Assembly: GCA_011503125.2 (NCBI GenBank)
Contig: WWBZ02000016.1
Location: 3,596,001 to 3,660,000 of the forward strand
Origin: Botryosphaeria dothidea
Taxonomy: Eukaryota; Ascomycota; Dothideomycetes; Botryosphaeriales; Botryosphaeriaceae
DNA: 64,000 nucleotides
Reading direction: 5' to 3'
A program made the position numbers and the translations under genes. The notes below the pieces were generated by a model. That model was not told where the DNA came from and searched no databases. It worked only from the letters and a program-made list of their open reading frames with translations. This document shows positions 1 through 10,890 of this stretch, piece by piece (the first letter of the stretch is position 1; every line of letters begins with the position of its first letter).

Positions 1-53
1 ATTCATCGCCATTAACTTTTGTTTTCCCGCACCCATCCCTGAAGTAACTCGCT

Positions 54-1931
54 CTACACCTTTTCCTGCACCGGCTCATTGATGACGCTGAGTCTCCTCT
101 CAACCTCCTCACCCTGGAGAGGCGTGCCCATGTGACCCGTGGGCAGCATGTTAAGGTGATCCTCCTCAGCGTCAAGCTTACGGTACGAGAACCAGAAGCA
201 GATGCCGCCGATCGCAGCGATGACAGCCATGGAACCGTAGTTCCACACCAGGAGAGGGTCCGCCGACAGCGGGTTGAAAGCCTCTCCAATGGCAGCCGAG
301 ATGGCAGACATGAAGAGAGCAAACGCCGCCACCAGCGAACGCATGTTCTTGGGCGCCTTCGAGAATCCGTACTCGAGCGACGTGATCGAGGCAAAAATCT
401 CCGAAATGGCAATCAGCACGTACGATCCAGTCTGCGCCCACACATTGATGTCGACATTGGCGCAGTCCTCACCGTACGCGTGGCTTCCGCACTCACTCTT
501 CTTGTAGATGTAAGCCTGCACAACGCACGCCCACACCATGGCCAAGCTGCCCGTAAAGAAACCGGCAGTAATCTTCTTAATGGGGGTAAACTTGATGCCC
601 GCCTTGCGCAGAGCGGGGTAGATGAAGATGTCGAAGATTGGGATGAGGATGATCAACGCAAAGGGGTCAAGATTGGCCAGGACGTCGTTGGGGATGCCAT
701 GGAGAGCCATGACAGAGGCCTGGGACGTCAAATTGTTGTTGATTTGGTTGTAGGTTATCCAATAGAGCGGATACCAGAGGAAAACGCTGCACGCCTTCCA
801 GCCACGGCCGACCTCATCGACCCAGGCGTCATCGAAAGTCATCCAAGCAGGCTTGGAGTTGCCAAGCTTGGACGGCTTAAGTTCGTCCCAGAAAGTGCCG
901 TCGTGACAGTTCTTGTAAAAGGCGACCGGGTTGATGGAGAACCTTTTCTTGGCACCAAGCATCAAAAGCTTGACAGCCGGGCCCAAGACGCTTCCTTCAG
1001 GCTTGGTGTGGGCGTACCACTTGCGGCAGAAGAAGAGCACCGGAAGAGTGACGCAGAAAAGAAGGGTTGGAAGCATGAAGGAAAGATAGAAACCAACGTA
1101 GCGCTCAGCATAGGCCATGCTGAGTTGACCGACGAGGGCGCCAATGTTGATGAAGAGGTAGAACCAGTTGTAGATCCTCGCAGTGGTCACGGCGGGGTCG
1201 ACAATGACACGCTCGCCCTTCTTTGTGGTGTGGACGTACATCTTGCGGGGGATCTGCTCAGCGACCAGGGGTGAGATGTTGGGCTTGAAGCCACCGGTTC
1301 CAATGCCCATGATGATCAGGCCGATGATGAAAGCGGCGAGTGCGTGGTGGGAGTTGTCCATAACGGAGGGGGCAGCGGAAACGGTGAGGATGACATGGCC
1401 GACGATAGCGGTGAGGACCGAGTACACGATGGTCTTGAAACGGCCCAAGTAGGTGTCGGCAACATAAGCGCCAAACAGCGGAATCAGGTAGACCCAAAAC
1501 TGGTTGAAGGTCGTCAGGCCAGTGGAGGCCTGGGCGCCCATGCCGAGGGCACCGGGTTGAGCATCGTCGGCCGAGGGGTCGAGTGCTTTGCCGGTAGCAG
1601 TGCCCGGGTTCGGCTGGGAGATGAAGTTGACGAAAACCTGAGTGGTGCCGTAGTACGAAAGACGCTCGACCAGCTCGACAAAGGCAATGGTGAAAGCCTT
1701 GAAGGGGATCTTCTCGCTTACGCGGCGGAGGGTGACAAGCTCCTCCTCGGTGGGGATGGGGAGGTCGTGATCGAGGTACTCGCTCTGGTGGACCGCAGTG
1801 CCATCGTAGACGGGGGGCAGCTCGGTCTTGTGGGCGTGGACGGAGAGGGAGCGCTTGGGGTCGCCGCTGCCGTCGATCAAGGCAGGGTCCAGCTTGGCGC
1901 CGGCATGGGCGTCGGAAATGTCGCCAGGCAT
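54..1931 (-). CDS. PTR2: PTR2/POT-family proton-coupled di-/tripeptide transporter
   Basis: A single uninterrupted exon encodes 625 aa, the usual size for fungal PTR2 proteins. ATG at 1931 is used because the codon opening the longer frame is TTG. Family motifs seen are ERLSYYG near the first membrane segment, GTGGFKPNISPLVAEQ, and FYLFINIGALVGQ, which matches the PTR2 signature. The hydrophobic segments fit the 12-helix POT fold with a long central loop; both tails are hydrophilic. Known role of the family: proton-driven uptake of di- and tripeptides at the plasma membrane. The assignment is strong. A PTR2 gene also lies beside many unrelated fungal clusters, so I do not infer a link with the polysaccharide genes 9 kb away. 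Confidence 0.93.
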   Translation of the reverse strand: MPGDISDAHAGAKLDPALIDGSGDPKRSLSVHAHKTELPPVYDGTAVHQSEYLDHDLPIPTEEELVTLRRVSEKIPFKAFTIAFVELVERLSYYGTTQVFVNFISQPNPGTATGKALDPSADDAQPGALGMGAQASTGLTTFNQFWVYLIPLFGAYVADTYLGRFKTIVYSVLTAIVGHVILTVSAAPSVMDNSHHALAAFIIGLIIMGIGTGGFKPNISPLVAEQIPRKMYVHTTKKGERVIVDPAVTTARIYNWFYLFINIGALVGQLSMAYAERYVGFYLSFMLPTLLFCVTLPVLFFCRKWYAHTKPEGSVLGPAVKLLMLGAKKRFSINPVAFYKNCHDGTFWDELKPSKLGNSKPAWMTFDDAWVDEVGRGWKACSVFLWYPLYWITYNQINNNLTSQASVMALHGIPNDVLANLDPFALIILIPIFDIFIYPALRKAGIKFTPIKKITAGFFTGSLAMVWACVVQAYIYKKSECGSHAYGEDCANVDINVWAQTGSYVLIAISEIFASITSLEYGFSKAPKNMRSLVAAFALFMSAISAAIGEAFNPLSADPLLVWNYGSMAVIAAIGGICFWFSYRKLDAEEDHLNMLPTGHMGTPLQGEEVERRLSVINEPVQEKV

Positions 1932-2020
1932 GATGGGCAATGCTGGGAGACAGGGCTCAGAGGGACGAATGGTGCAAGGGAAGAGAGCTGCGCAGCACAG
2001 AGCAAAGCCCGCGCGTCGCC

Positions 2021-2030
2021 AAGTTATATA
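2021..2030 (-). promoter_or_regulatory. TATA-like box upstream of the peptide transporter
   Basis: On the minus strand the sequence TATATAAC lies about 90 nt upstream of the transporter ATG at 1931. Position and sequence suit a core promoter TATA element, but no transcription start can be seen. Confidence 0.35.
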
Positions 2031-3526
2031 GGATACATTGAGCGGCGCGGGCCTCTGGTAGTGCAGGGCGTCGGCGAGAGCTGGAACATTGCGACAGGCC
2101 TTATCAGTGTGGTGAGTTGATTAGGAAGGTAGCAGGCCGGGCGAGTCTGGGCTGGCTTGCGGAGGAGAGCAGCGCGGCCCACCACAGCTCGGCCCAGCCT
2201 GCTTCTTCGGGGCAAGACCCGGGGCGAAGCATCGCCAACGCGCCGCCATCGCAGAGGCTTTTGCCGCCTTGTTCGGCCTTGTCCTGCTCCAAGCATCGTC
2301 TTGGCCGCTTGCGCCGCCGCGGCACCCGTCACGGCACCAGCCATCACATCAATCGCCTTCGTTCTCCATTATTCTCTGCGGCACGAGACACAGCAGCAGG
2401 AGATGAAACAAAACCCGGCCGCCGCATGTAGTGTGTGCAATTACATGCAACGCATCGCGCGACTCGTATTCATCCACACCTGCCCGGCTGTTCGGCCAGC
2501 GCCGCATCGGCAAGGATTCACCGGCAAAGTTGCAGCGCCATCCCCGCGTCCTTCGCCTTCTGGAAGCTCTAGAGCTCTTATCCTCCTGCAAGACACGAAT
2601 AGCTGACCCTCCGATTCGGCAGGTCCGTTCCCCTACCAGCTCGCCGTTCCTGGGCCACTACGGCAACGCCGAGGCATGCTGATCTCCGGAGCGACGGCCG
2701 CCAGCCCTACCCATTGTTGTTGCGTAGCGAATGGGGAAAAAAAGGAGAGAGCACGACGCGACGCGTCTCTTACTTACGAATTCCCGAACTTCACGCCGTT
2801 GTTGGGCTCGTCCGTCGCAGCATGCAACCGACACTAACAAAGACTCTCCGTCTTCCTGACCAAATTTTTTCTCTCTCGCCGCTGCTCTGGATCGCTCCAC
2901 AGCCCGTGCCGCTGCTTATCGATTTCTCTCACTCCACCCCGGCGCATCCCGCGAGATACGGTAGCGAGACTGACACGCGCTTTGCATTGCTCGATTGCGA
3001 CATCAGTTTCCGTTACCAATCGCGTCAAGCCCTGACCTCGAATCCAGCCTGTGTCACCCGCTCTGCAGCCAGCCGGGTTGCCACTCTCCTATCAGAATCC
3101 TGACGATAGACTATCACCATCTCCGCCACAGTCCTGGAGCTTGATCGAAGCGATGCCCCATCAGACCCTGCTGTCGGATGCACCCCGGCCCCCGCGCACT
3201 TCTGGACCCGCACCTATCCTTCCAACTACCCGGTCTGTGGATATCGAGGCGCCGACTGTTTGTCCGTGTGTAGCCTGCTGTCGTTAAGCCGGACCAGAAG
3301 CCCTCCAATTAGCCCAGTGACCTTGTTTCGGCCCCCAGAGCTAGACTTTGCTGCTTGCCCAAATGGTGGCGCCTGTTCGCTTCTTATTTCATTTTCAACC
3401 TTCTCTTTTTGGGTAGCTCAAAGCCTTCCCGCCATCCGCATGACACAGAGAGGTGCTGCAGCCAACGATTGGCGCCAAATGTGACATTCCCACCAACAGG
3501 CCAGAAGAAAATCTAATCAAGACTGT

Positions 3527-3598
3527 TGTGGGGAGTGGCAGCATTCGCCATCTTCACTAACAAAGCCATCCGGACGAATGCTTCTACTACTCCCCATG
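3527..3598. mobile_element. Degenerate fold-back MITE copy 1
   Basis: The left arm reads GGGAGTGGCAGCATTCG and the right arm, read on the minus strand, reads ATGGGGAGTAGTAGAAG followed by CATTCGTCCGGA. This is the same terminal repeat as the copies at 25-43 kb, with a 3-nt insertion in the right arm. It is the only good copy outside the accessory island. No coding capacity. Confidence 0.7.
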
Positions 3599-4898
3599 GT
3601 GCGATTACTCCCTGCAAGCAACCGACCTCGATGATGCGTAAGCCACCGGGATCGTGATCCTCGGCTCGGTTCTCGATTTTAAGCGAACGCATTCCTCAGT
3701 CTGAACCGCGCCTATCTGGATGATAGTTCGACCACCTCTCAGAGCACATGTTGCAACGTGGTAGGTCTTTTTCAGTCAATGCGTCGCAGATCAAAGCGTT
3801 TATCGAAGATCAGGATGCAGGCCGTTCGTTAAAAGCACCATGGTTGGTCCCAACAGCTGCTCAGAAACGACCGGTCAGCCTGTCACGGCGTATCAGTCTG
3901 GGAATAGAGACTCTTCGCTCGTCCATCCCCACTGTTTCGCTTTGCCTTCATCCCATGATTGGAGACGAATCCTGTTTTCAAGCTCGCTGATGGTCGCACA
4001 GCTCTCCTTAGTCCTGAACCGTCTGTGGGTATTCAGAATAATCTGCCAACGGTCGTCTCTACTTTCTCTTCTGTTGTAGTACTTTTTTTTCGTTTTTGGT
4101 GTGCGGGTTGCCTGTTTCGGCAATCCGCGCTAGCTTTTTCTGTTGCTAGCACTGTTTCAGCATGTTGCTGTCGCTCGAGCGTTCGGTCTGCTTTCTTCGA
4201 CGAGACGCGCAGATTGGGTTGGGCTGCGGCTCGGGAGGAGTCGATGCTGTGTGACTTGGGAGGGGTTTCGCTGGTGCCCGACTGTGCCAGTAGCAGCCCG
4301 GTCGGCGGTGGTCAAGAAGCTGTGCGCATTGGCCGAAGAGCGCATGTCCCAAGGAATGCCTGGCCATGCGCGTGGAGAGAATTTGGACGGAAAGCTCTCC
4401 CGTACGGCAACGCAGAAGCAGTCGCCACAGAGGTGCAGAAGCTGGTGGATGCGCTGCGGCAGGATGGCCGAGCTGCGGGGCTGGCCTTGGACGGTGTGTC
4501 GATGCTTCGGGCGCGCGCGGTGAGAGCTTCGCGACTAGACGACGCAGCCCAGGCACCATCACCAGCGCTACGTCATTGCTGCTGCTGGTGCTGCTGGTGC
4601 TGCTGCGCGGCTGCCAGCTAAGCAGTCTCACACGTGACGCGAAGATTCGGCCTCGTTTCGAGCGTTGAAGAAGCAGCCTCTTCCATTCGCACCGGCCTTG
4701 CCCAGGTCGCTGCCTAATTGTCGCCAGCGCCACCCCGGATCGCCGGTGACCCGTTTCGCTCGCACCCCGTCCGCTTCTGCTGTGTAGCCATGCCGCTGCT
4801 CGCTCATTTGACCCCCCAGAGGCTCAACATCTCCACCTACAACTAGCTGTCGCCTGCTCCACTGGCCATGTAGACGAGTGAGAACCCTGCTTTCCACC

Positions 4899-6925
4899 AT
4901 GGTCGAGATCGCCTCCATCATCCAAGTTGTTGCCGCCGGCACAAGGCTGTCACTTAGCCTATACGACTTCGCCATTTCCAATCCTTCGGCTACCCGCGAA
5001 GCCAACCGCGTCGCCAAGAGCGTCAGCCTCTTCGCTCTGATGCTGAAGCAAGTCGGCACGCTGCTCAAGGAGGACCTCACGTCGCCTTCGCCCGAGGCCT
5101 ATGAAACCGTCCAAGATATCACCTTGCTGGCTCAAAATGCCTTCTCCGCCATCGAAGATGTTGTTCCGAACAAGCCGTCGCTCGACCAATCCCAAGACGT
5201 CGACAAATCCGCGCCGTCCCCGAGGCGCAAATGGGACCTTGTTTCCAAAACCAAGCTCCACTACCTCCTTGCATACGTCGATTCGCTAAATTCCACCTTA
5301 TCCGTCATGCTCCAGGCATTTTATACCGTGAGGGTCATTGCATGGTCAAGGTCAGATTGCCTGTTGCTTGTCTGCTATTCCCTCGAGAGTCTGACTTGCT
5401 CTGCCACAGATCCCGCCAAGACAGAGTGCCGCAGCCCGCTTCCGCTGCTGATGCCGTTGCGAACGAGCGGTCTCAGCTGGAAGTTTTGATCATTGAACAG
5501 CAACTCCTCCTTTTGGATGTCTCTGAAGCCTATGCCGAATATCGTCGCAGTCGTGATTTCGCCGGCTCCCCGAGCAGCTCCATCCACTCGGATCAAAGAG
5601 ATTTTGCCGCCGACCTGGATCACTCTCCGCCTCCAAGCTCCCTTGACAGATACAAGGACCAATCACTCAAGAATGCAAAATCCAGGAGTTCTATCACCGA
5701 GTCCTCTGCTGTCGTTCGCCGCATCTCGGCCAAGTTCAGCAATGAGATACTGGAGAGATGGACACGCCTTGGTGATATCGAGCGCCGGCTTTCTGCCTCT
5801 GATGAATATCCTGGCACTCTCCAAAAGCTCCAACAGGGACATCAGCGGCGAGACAGTTATCAGCCTCGAGTTGAATCGGGGAGCGACACGGAAGCAAGAC
5901 CCTCGATGATGCGTAATAGCTCCGATGCTATCATGTCTCCTCAACCACAAAGACCACCAAGCGCTCAACAGTTTGGTGCAGTGGAACGCCGCACACAACC
6001 GATGCCAACGCCGGGCGGCCGAAACCTCCGGTCTAGCGCCCCTTTCTCATCCGGAGGTTCTTATGCATGTTTGTCTCCCTCCACGACCTACGTGCCGACC
6101 GGAGCATCCCCCGCACATTCAGTGAACTCTGGTTATTTTCCTTCGTCTCCACGTGTAAGCTCCAATACACTTGGTTCAAACTATGGATCCGCATCGCCAG
6201 AGGTGCGGGAAAGATCGCCGGGCAATGGTCTCGGCATCCCATGGAGACTTTGGCAAGGGAGCAATCGCTGGGATTTCGTGGATGACCAAGTCATGAATAG
6301 CAACACTCAAGTCCCCTTGGAGAAAGCCTTTACCGAGCGGAATGGATGGACGGAGATCATGCAGACCTGGGTTCGAAGAGAAGCAATCGAGGAAGCTCGA
6401 TACAGTTTCAATCAGGTTCAGAAGGAAATGCCGGATGGTAGTCGTACAAGATTCGAGACCTGTTTTTGCATTGGGAAGCCTTTGACTTATGTAAGGAATT
6501 CTTCATCGTTCATGGTACCCCATCCTAACGAAATGCAGCAAGAAGTTCGTAGTCTTGTCGACCGCTCTATTGAGCTGTTCCGGCACTCCCAGATGAACCC
6601 GCGGCTCAGTGCTGAGTCCAGTGATTCGCGGAGTATCCGCAGCATGAACAGCGCAGGATCATCCTCACATCGTCGCGAACGACCGAGACGCACCCACAGC
6701 GATCGGCCGCGTGACGATTATTACTCCACGACAGATTCCGACTCCGAACTCCGTCCACATCCGCGCCGCACGGTCTCCTCGTCGAGCGCTAATCATGGCA
6801 GAAGCAGCAGCAGGCGCAAGAAGGAGACCGGAAAGAGTGGCAGTCATGCATTTGGCACCTTGGCGAAATATGGCGGGCTTGCGACCCTATTGGAGGGCTT
6901 ACCGGAGATTTTGCGTGGCATTTGA
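4899..6925 (+). CDS. Hypothetical protein with STAND/NACHT-type fungal N-terminal domain
   Basis: Model: exons 4899-5350, 5410-6490, 6539-6925, giving 639 aa. Intron 1 (59 nt) has a CTGAC branch point and restores the frame as VIAWSRSRQDRV. Intron 2 (48 nt; GTAAGG donor, CTAAC branch, ATGCAG acceptor) is a multiple of three without a stop, so it could be mistaken for coding sequence. Residues 1 to about 190 are helical with the opening MVEIASIIQVVAAGTRLSLSL, resembling the fungal N-terminal domain found on STAND proteins. The rest is Ser/Arg-rich and low complexity, with one folded patch around GWTEIMQTWVRREAIEEARYSF. No NTPase domain is present, so it is a stand-alone relative. Function unknown. 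Confidence 0.82.
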
Positions 6926-9351
6926 AAAAGATCGTTCGAAGGTTTCGAGTTTCTTGCACAGTATGATTTGTTTTCTTCCTTCTTTCAGGTCCATATTTTG
7001 GTTTCATCGGCGTCTTTAAGCGCGGCATGGCGGAGCTCACATCGGGATACCCCTGTGGAACCCTTACGAGGGATGAGAATGTATGCTTCACGCGAGCGTT
7101 TGCTCCTTTTGTTGTAGATGGCACACTAAGATAGTTTACAAAACTTTTTGTCAATCCTTTTGCGTTCATTCGAGAGTGGAGGAGGGGGGGGGGGGGGGGG
7201 GGGCGGGCTACCACTTGCATGGATTATTGAAGTAATTATCGTGGTGAAAATTTCCGAGGAGGTGCAGAATACTTGTAGGCTTATCAAGACTAATTTCGAC
7301 ACCTTAAATGAAACCTATCGGATTGTTTTCATGTCTTTGAATTGCTTACCTGTGTACCCTGAATGTTGCCCTAATGTCCAATTGTCACCTGTTACGGATC
7401 TACCTGTATATAGAGTTGTTGGGGCACGATCAGCCACTAGGCTGATCATTGCTGAACCTTTTGTCGACTGGGAGTCGACGGGAGGTTGGCCGAATGGTCT
7501 TACACACCGACTGAAACCCAACACGGTCGGTCCGTCGTAACATCACCGTTCTCCCTGCTCACCCAGGAACTCTGATTGCTTGAACCACGAAAGAAGAAAA
7601 TAGATTATCTAAAGGGGGCCCTGTCCACCATTGTTACTTTTTTCAACATCCTGCCTGCTCTTCGTCTTCGTCTTCTCTGAGAGGACCGAATTTTTCTCCG
7701 TCATGGAAAAGCTGAACTGTATGCTACTTCAGGCAGCGATGATTGCACTACACCGAATACTTGGTCAGAAATGGGAACAGGGGTTGATCAGATTGGTTGT
7801 AGAAAGCATACGCCTTTCCGGGACGTCCGTTCATCCCATTTCGGTCATTGCGCTTAAGATAATCTTGAAAGAATGCATCAGTGTCCTTGCGGTGATCTTT
7901 AGGGAGGGACGGGTAGATAACTATATTAATATATTTAAAGTTGACACCCTTAGACATAGCAGGAGTGGTAATTAATACCTTAATAGTCCCTTCCTTAAAG
8001 TCTTCGACGATCCGCTCGCGCTCACGTTAGAAGAAACGACCGTAGCGCGACCTTATGCTGTGTATACCTTAAAGAGCCTTTAGATTATTTTACTGAGTAG
8101 CCGTTAAGAATGTCAACATCTTTCTTCATGGTATAGAAGATCAAGACTTTGTGCCTATCGATGCTCTCCCTAATAACGTTAAGGATTTAACACGAGCTTT
8201 GCTTCTTGAGGGACCACTGCTCGACGAACTTCCCGTTGTAAAGGAGCGTCTGGTGTGTAAGTCACAACACCGTCGCCTAGGCGTCCTCGTAATCTTCGGG
8301 GTTATCCGAATGCTCTCTACCGAGCAGGATGATTGGAGGTTTGTAGTTGCGGTGTGCAGCGCTGAAGCATTAGGAGTGGTATGCGACAGCTGGGCTTCAG
8401 TGGCAGTAGTAGGAGCGGCGGCGCCTTGGACTTGTGAAGGAGAAGCGTCAGGCGTGGGGATCGGCAACTGAGCTTCGACAACGGCGGGAGCGGAGGCACC
8501 TTTGTTGTGCGGTGCTGAGGCACTAGGCATGGTTTGTGACCGCTGGGCCCCAGTAGCAAGAGGAGAGGCGTCTTCGACGTCCAAAGCAGAAGTGATAGCC
8601 ATGGTGTTCATAAGCTGGGCTCCGGTAGCCGCAGAAGTGACGTGTCCTGTGTGGTAGTGGAAAGGTTGGTCGGGCGAAACCAGTGGGTTTGCCACAGAGC
8701 GGAGCCGAGAACATCAGAGGGTGCGAATAAGTACTTGGTGCCCGCACGGACGCCATGCCACATGGAATAGTCATCAACAGGATGCATCTTGACTGGACTG
8801 CCAGTCTTGGTTGCTGCGGCCTGCGCAACCCACTCCTACCGGAAAACACCCACAGCCTCGCCACAGCTTGATCCGCCATGCTCGCCAAGTAACATTGCTG
8901 TGAAATGCTAGCTAATGCCCACCGCGATGCGTAACAAGCCATATTCACGAGTTGAATTTTTCACAGATCTTCTTTGACGTGGGTCCTGACGCCTGCCCAC
9001 CTTCTTTTCGACAGTACATGCGCAGCACTGCCTCACGCAAAGCTTTACGTGAACAGTTGACAACCCCAACCAACGCTGGTGCTCTAAAAAGCAGACAGCT
9101 CTAGCTCGGACTCGTTCTGCGAAAGCAGTATCAAGATTTTTCTTACAGTTTGGCTTATCTCGCCGTTCAAAATGTCAACACAGCATTAGACAGGATAACG
9201 CAGATGAGAGCAAATCTAGTCGACCGCACAGCCGTCAAGTCCTACCGAAGACCAGATCACCCAAGAAGCTGCTGCTTCCGACGAGGTTGCCAACCCTTAC
9301 GAGCAGCCCGCACTTAACCTTGCCACTGATCAGCTCCACGTTGAGGTGAGG
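6926..9351. other. Gene-poor decayed region
   Basis: No gene can be supported. It has a 20-G run at 7184-7203, an AT-rich patch near 7916-7936, and broken minus-strand frames (7748-7957 and 8141-8695). The second is rich in repeated Ala/Thr/Ser/Pro units, as in linker regions of old polyproteins, but I recognise no transposon motif. Decay and the adjoining helicase remnant suggest transposon graveyard. Confidence 0.5.
7184..7203 (+). repeat. Poly-G tract (20 G)
   Basis: A run of 20 consecutive G residues is interrupted on the right by C. Such runs can be real or can be length errors of sequencing. It lies outside any supported gene. Confidence 0.9.
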
Positions 9352-9614
9352 AGGCATCCGAGTTTGTCTAAGCTTTTCGCCGCCTTAACATTGTAGTTAG
9401 TCGTGCTCGCGATGGCCTGATCATCATCGGAGACCTGGGAATGACAAACAGGAAGCTTCTCAATTCAAGCTTTCAGCCAGACAAGCAAGGCAATCTCAAG
9501 CCGCTTTTGAGATGCGACTTATACACATCCATCTTCGTCCGTGCCACTCAGCAGCACTGGTTGGTCTCGCAGACTTCTTCACTCACCCCTGGACAACTAT
9601 GGCGGTCAGAGTAA
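9352..9614 (+). pseudogene. Remnant of UPF1/DNA2-like SF1 helicase C-terminus
   Basis: One frame reads FRRLNIVVSRARDGLIIIGD, matching motif VI of UPF1/NAM7-type superfamily 1 helicases (consensus LNVALTRAR...L.I.G), and then stays open to a stop at 9612-9614. An in-frame TAA lies just upstream at 9367-9369, and no walker A or other helicase motifs are found nearby, so this is a fragment. Related remnants lie at 35.1-38.3 kb and 42.9-43.3 kb. Confidence 0.65.
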
Positions 9615-10244
9615 TCTGATTCGGATGAAGAATGGTAGGGTGTTTGTGCTGGAGACAGACAATTGAATTATAGGTGACATGTAGTTGATATATGGTAGAA
9701 TCATCATAGGGAGTGGAAGTCCTAATACAAACCGTCCGCGAAACGAGACGCCCATCTTGTTGAAATCTTACGCGTTGGTTTTTACTTGGAAAAGTCTGAA
9801 TGTATTGTCCTTGTCCCGGGAAAGCGAGTTCCCAGCGCGTGTAACTTCGGCTCTGGACGTCGATGATCTTGACGTCACCAAATGGCATGGTAGCACACTC
9901 ACTCTTTCTTACACCTGATCAGTGGTTTGCCCATGATGATGTAGTATATTTACCTCCTCAAAACACATTTGATTGAATAGACAGCATACTGGCAAACCCA
10001 GTTGTTCTGATTGAAACATACTGGCCGAGAAATCTTGGTGATTGCATAGACTTTCCAGGAGCCCAGTAACTGAGAATGATGGTATATTGAGACTTTTGAC
10101 TATACCATGAATGTGCCAGTGTCATTTCAGTATGGCCATTTTGCCATCGCCTATTTATACTGACCTACTTCTCCGTGGCTGTTCGCCTTCCAACTCCTCG
10201 ACAAACCCTGCAAACCCTCCTCGCTCAGTGTCGAGCTCTCGTCA
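9615..10244. other. Intergenic, no supported gene
   Basis: A 101-codon minus-strand frame (9583-9888) exists here but has no recognisable domain and runs into the MITE-like end at 9706, so it is not called. Nothing else is visible. Confidence 0.5.
9706..9719 (+). repeat. Possible solo end of the fold-back MITE
   Basis: The 14-nt string ATAGGGAGTGGAAG equals the terminus of the MITE family, but the next bases diverge and no opposite arm follows. It may be a truncated copy or chance. Confidence 0.3.
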
Positions 10245-10700
10245 CCGGCTACCATCACAAACCCTGGTCCGAGACGCTTTGGTCTTCTTCCACAGGATCT
10301 GTGCGTCCTTATCTTCGAACAGGTGTTGATTCGGGTATGGAGTGAAGATGACGATGTGTGTCCGGTTTGCGAGGAACCTGGCAACTCCGACGTCCGCGCC
10401 GCAAAGGTCGGTTACCCCAATCTGGCGCCCCGAGAGACCCGGAAGATGCGCTCCGCAAACTTCTTGATATCGACGCGTGGTCCTGATCACGATGGCAGCT
10501 ACTTCGACTCGATCGAGCAGCTACCCGAGAAGTGCCCGGCTCTAGAATATCTACACTTAGTTTCCGAGAGGTTGCATTTCAGATTTCAGTAACTGGGATG
10601 ACACAGAGGATGACTGTTTTGGCGACGAAGACGGATGGTGGGATATGAAGAGCATGGTGTTACAAGGATTCAGTGTATTGTGGTATATGTAAATCTTATT
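10245..10700 (+). pseudogene. Possible F-box-type gene remnant
   Basis: A frame around 10260-10592 reads GLLPQDLCVLIFEQVLIRVW, like the start of a fungal F-box (LPxDLxxxIFExL), followed by a stretch ending CPALEYLHL, typical of the leucine-rich part of such genes. A second frame after 10592 reads WDDTEDDCFGDEDGWWDM before a stop, again like the acidic tail of these proteins. No start codon or intron joins them cleanly, so I treat it as a decayed or unresolved gene. The call rests on weak similarity only. Confidence 0.3.
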
Positions 10701-10890
10701 GGAGCCCGTTATCAGGTGGAGCCATCACGATCGTCGGCTAGGCTTCCGCCACGCACCAGAAACAGCATCAACATTAAATAAAGTTTGCATTAGCGTACCT
10801 CGGAAATATAATCTTAAAGATCTATATACGCCCCCATACCGTCATGTGCTCATATCAACATGTCTCCACGTGTACTCCACCACCACCACC

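Larger units (their letters stand above)
1941..4898. other. Intergenic region with one MITE copy, no supported gene
   Basis: About 3 kb separates the divergent peptide transporter and STAND-like genes. Open frames here overlap on both strands, lack conserved motifs and lack splice structure, so none is called. It contains pyrimidine-rich promoter-type DNA and the degenerate fold-back element at 3527-3598. Confidence 0.6.

Noticed and set aside
132..1274. 380-codon plus-strand frame opposite the peptide transporter
   Set aside because: Antisense shadow of a clearly conserved transporter; product is charged and without motif.
4146..4733. 195-codon minus-strand frame upstream of the STAND-like gene
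   Set aside because: Overlaps other frames, low complexity, no motif; region behaves like promoter DNA.
8141..8695. 184-codon minus-strand frame rich in Ala/Thr/Ser repeats, considered as retrotransposon polyprotein piece
   Set aside because: Composition alone; no protease, integrase, reverse transcriptase or LTR motif was found near it.
9583..9888. 101-codon minus-strand frame
   Set aside because: No recognisable domain, and its end includes the MITE-like terminus at 9706-9719, so it is probably fortuitous.
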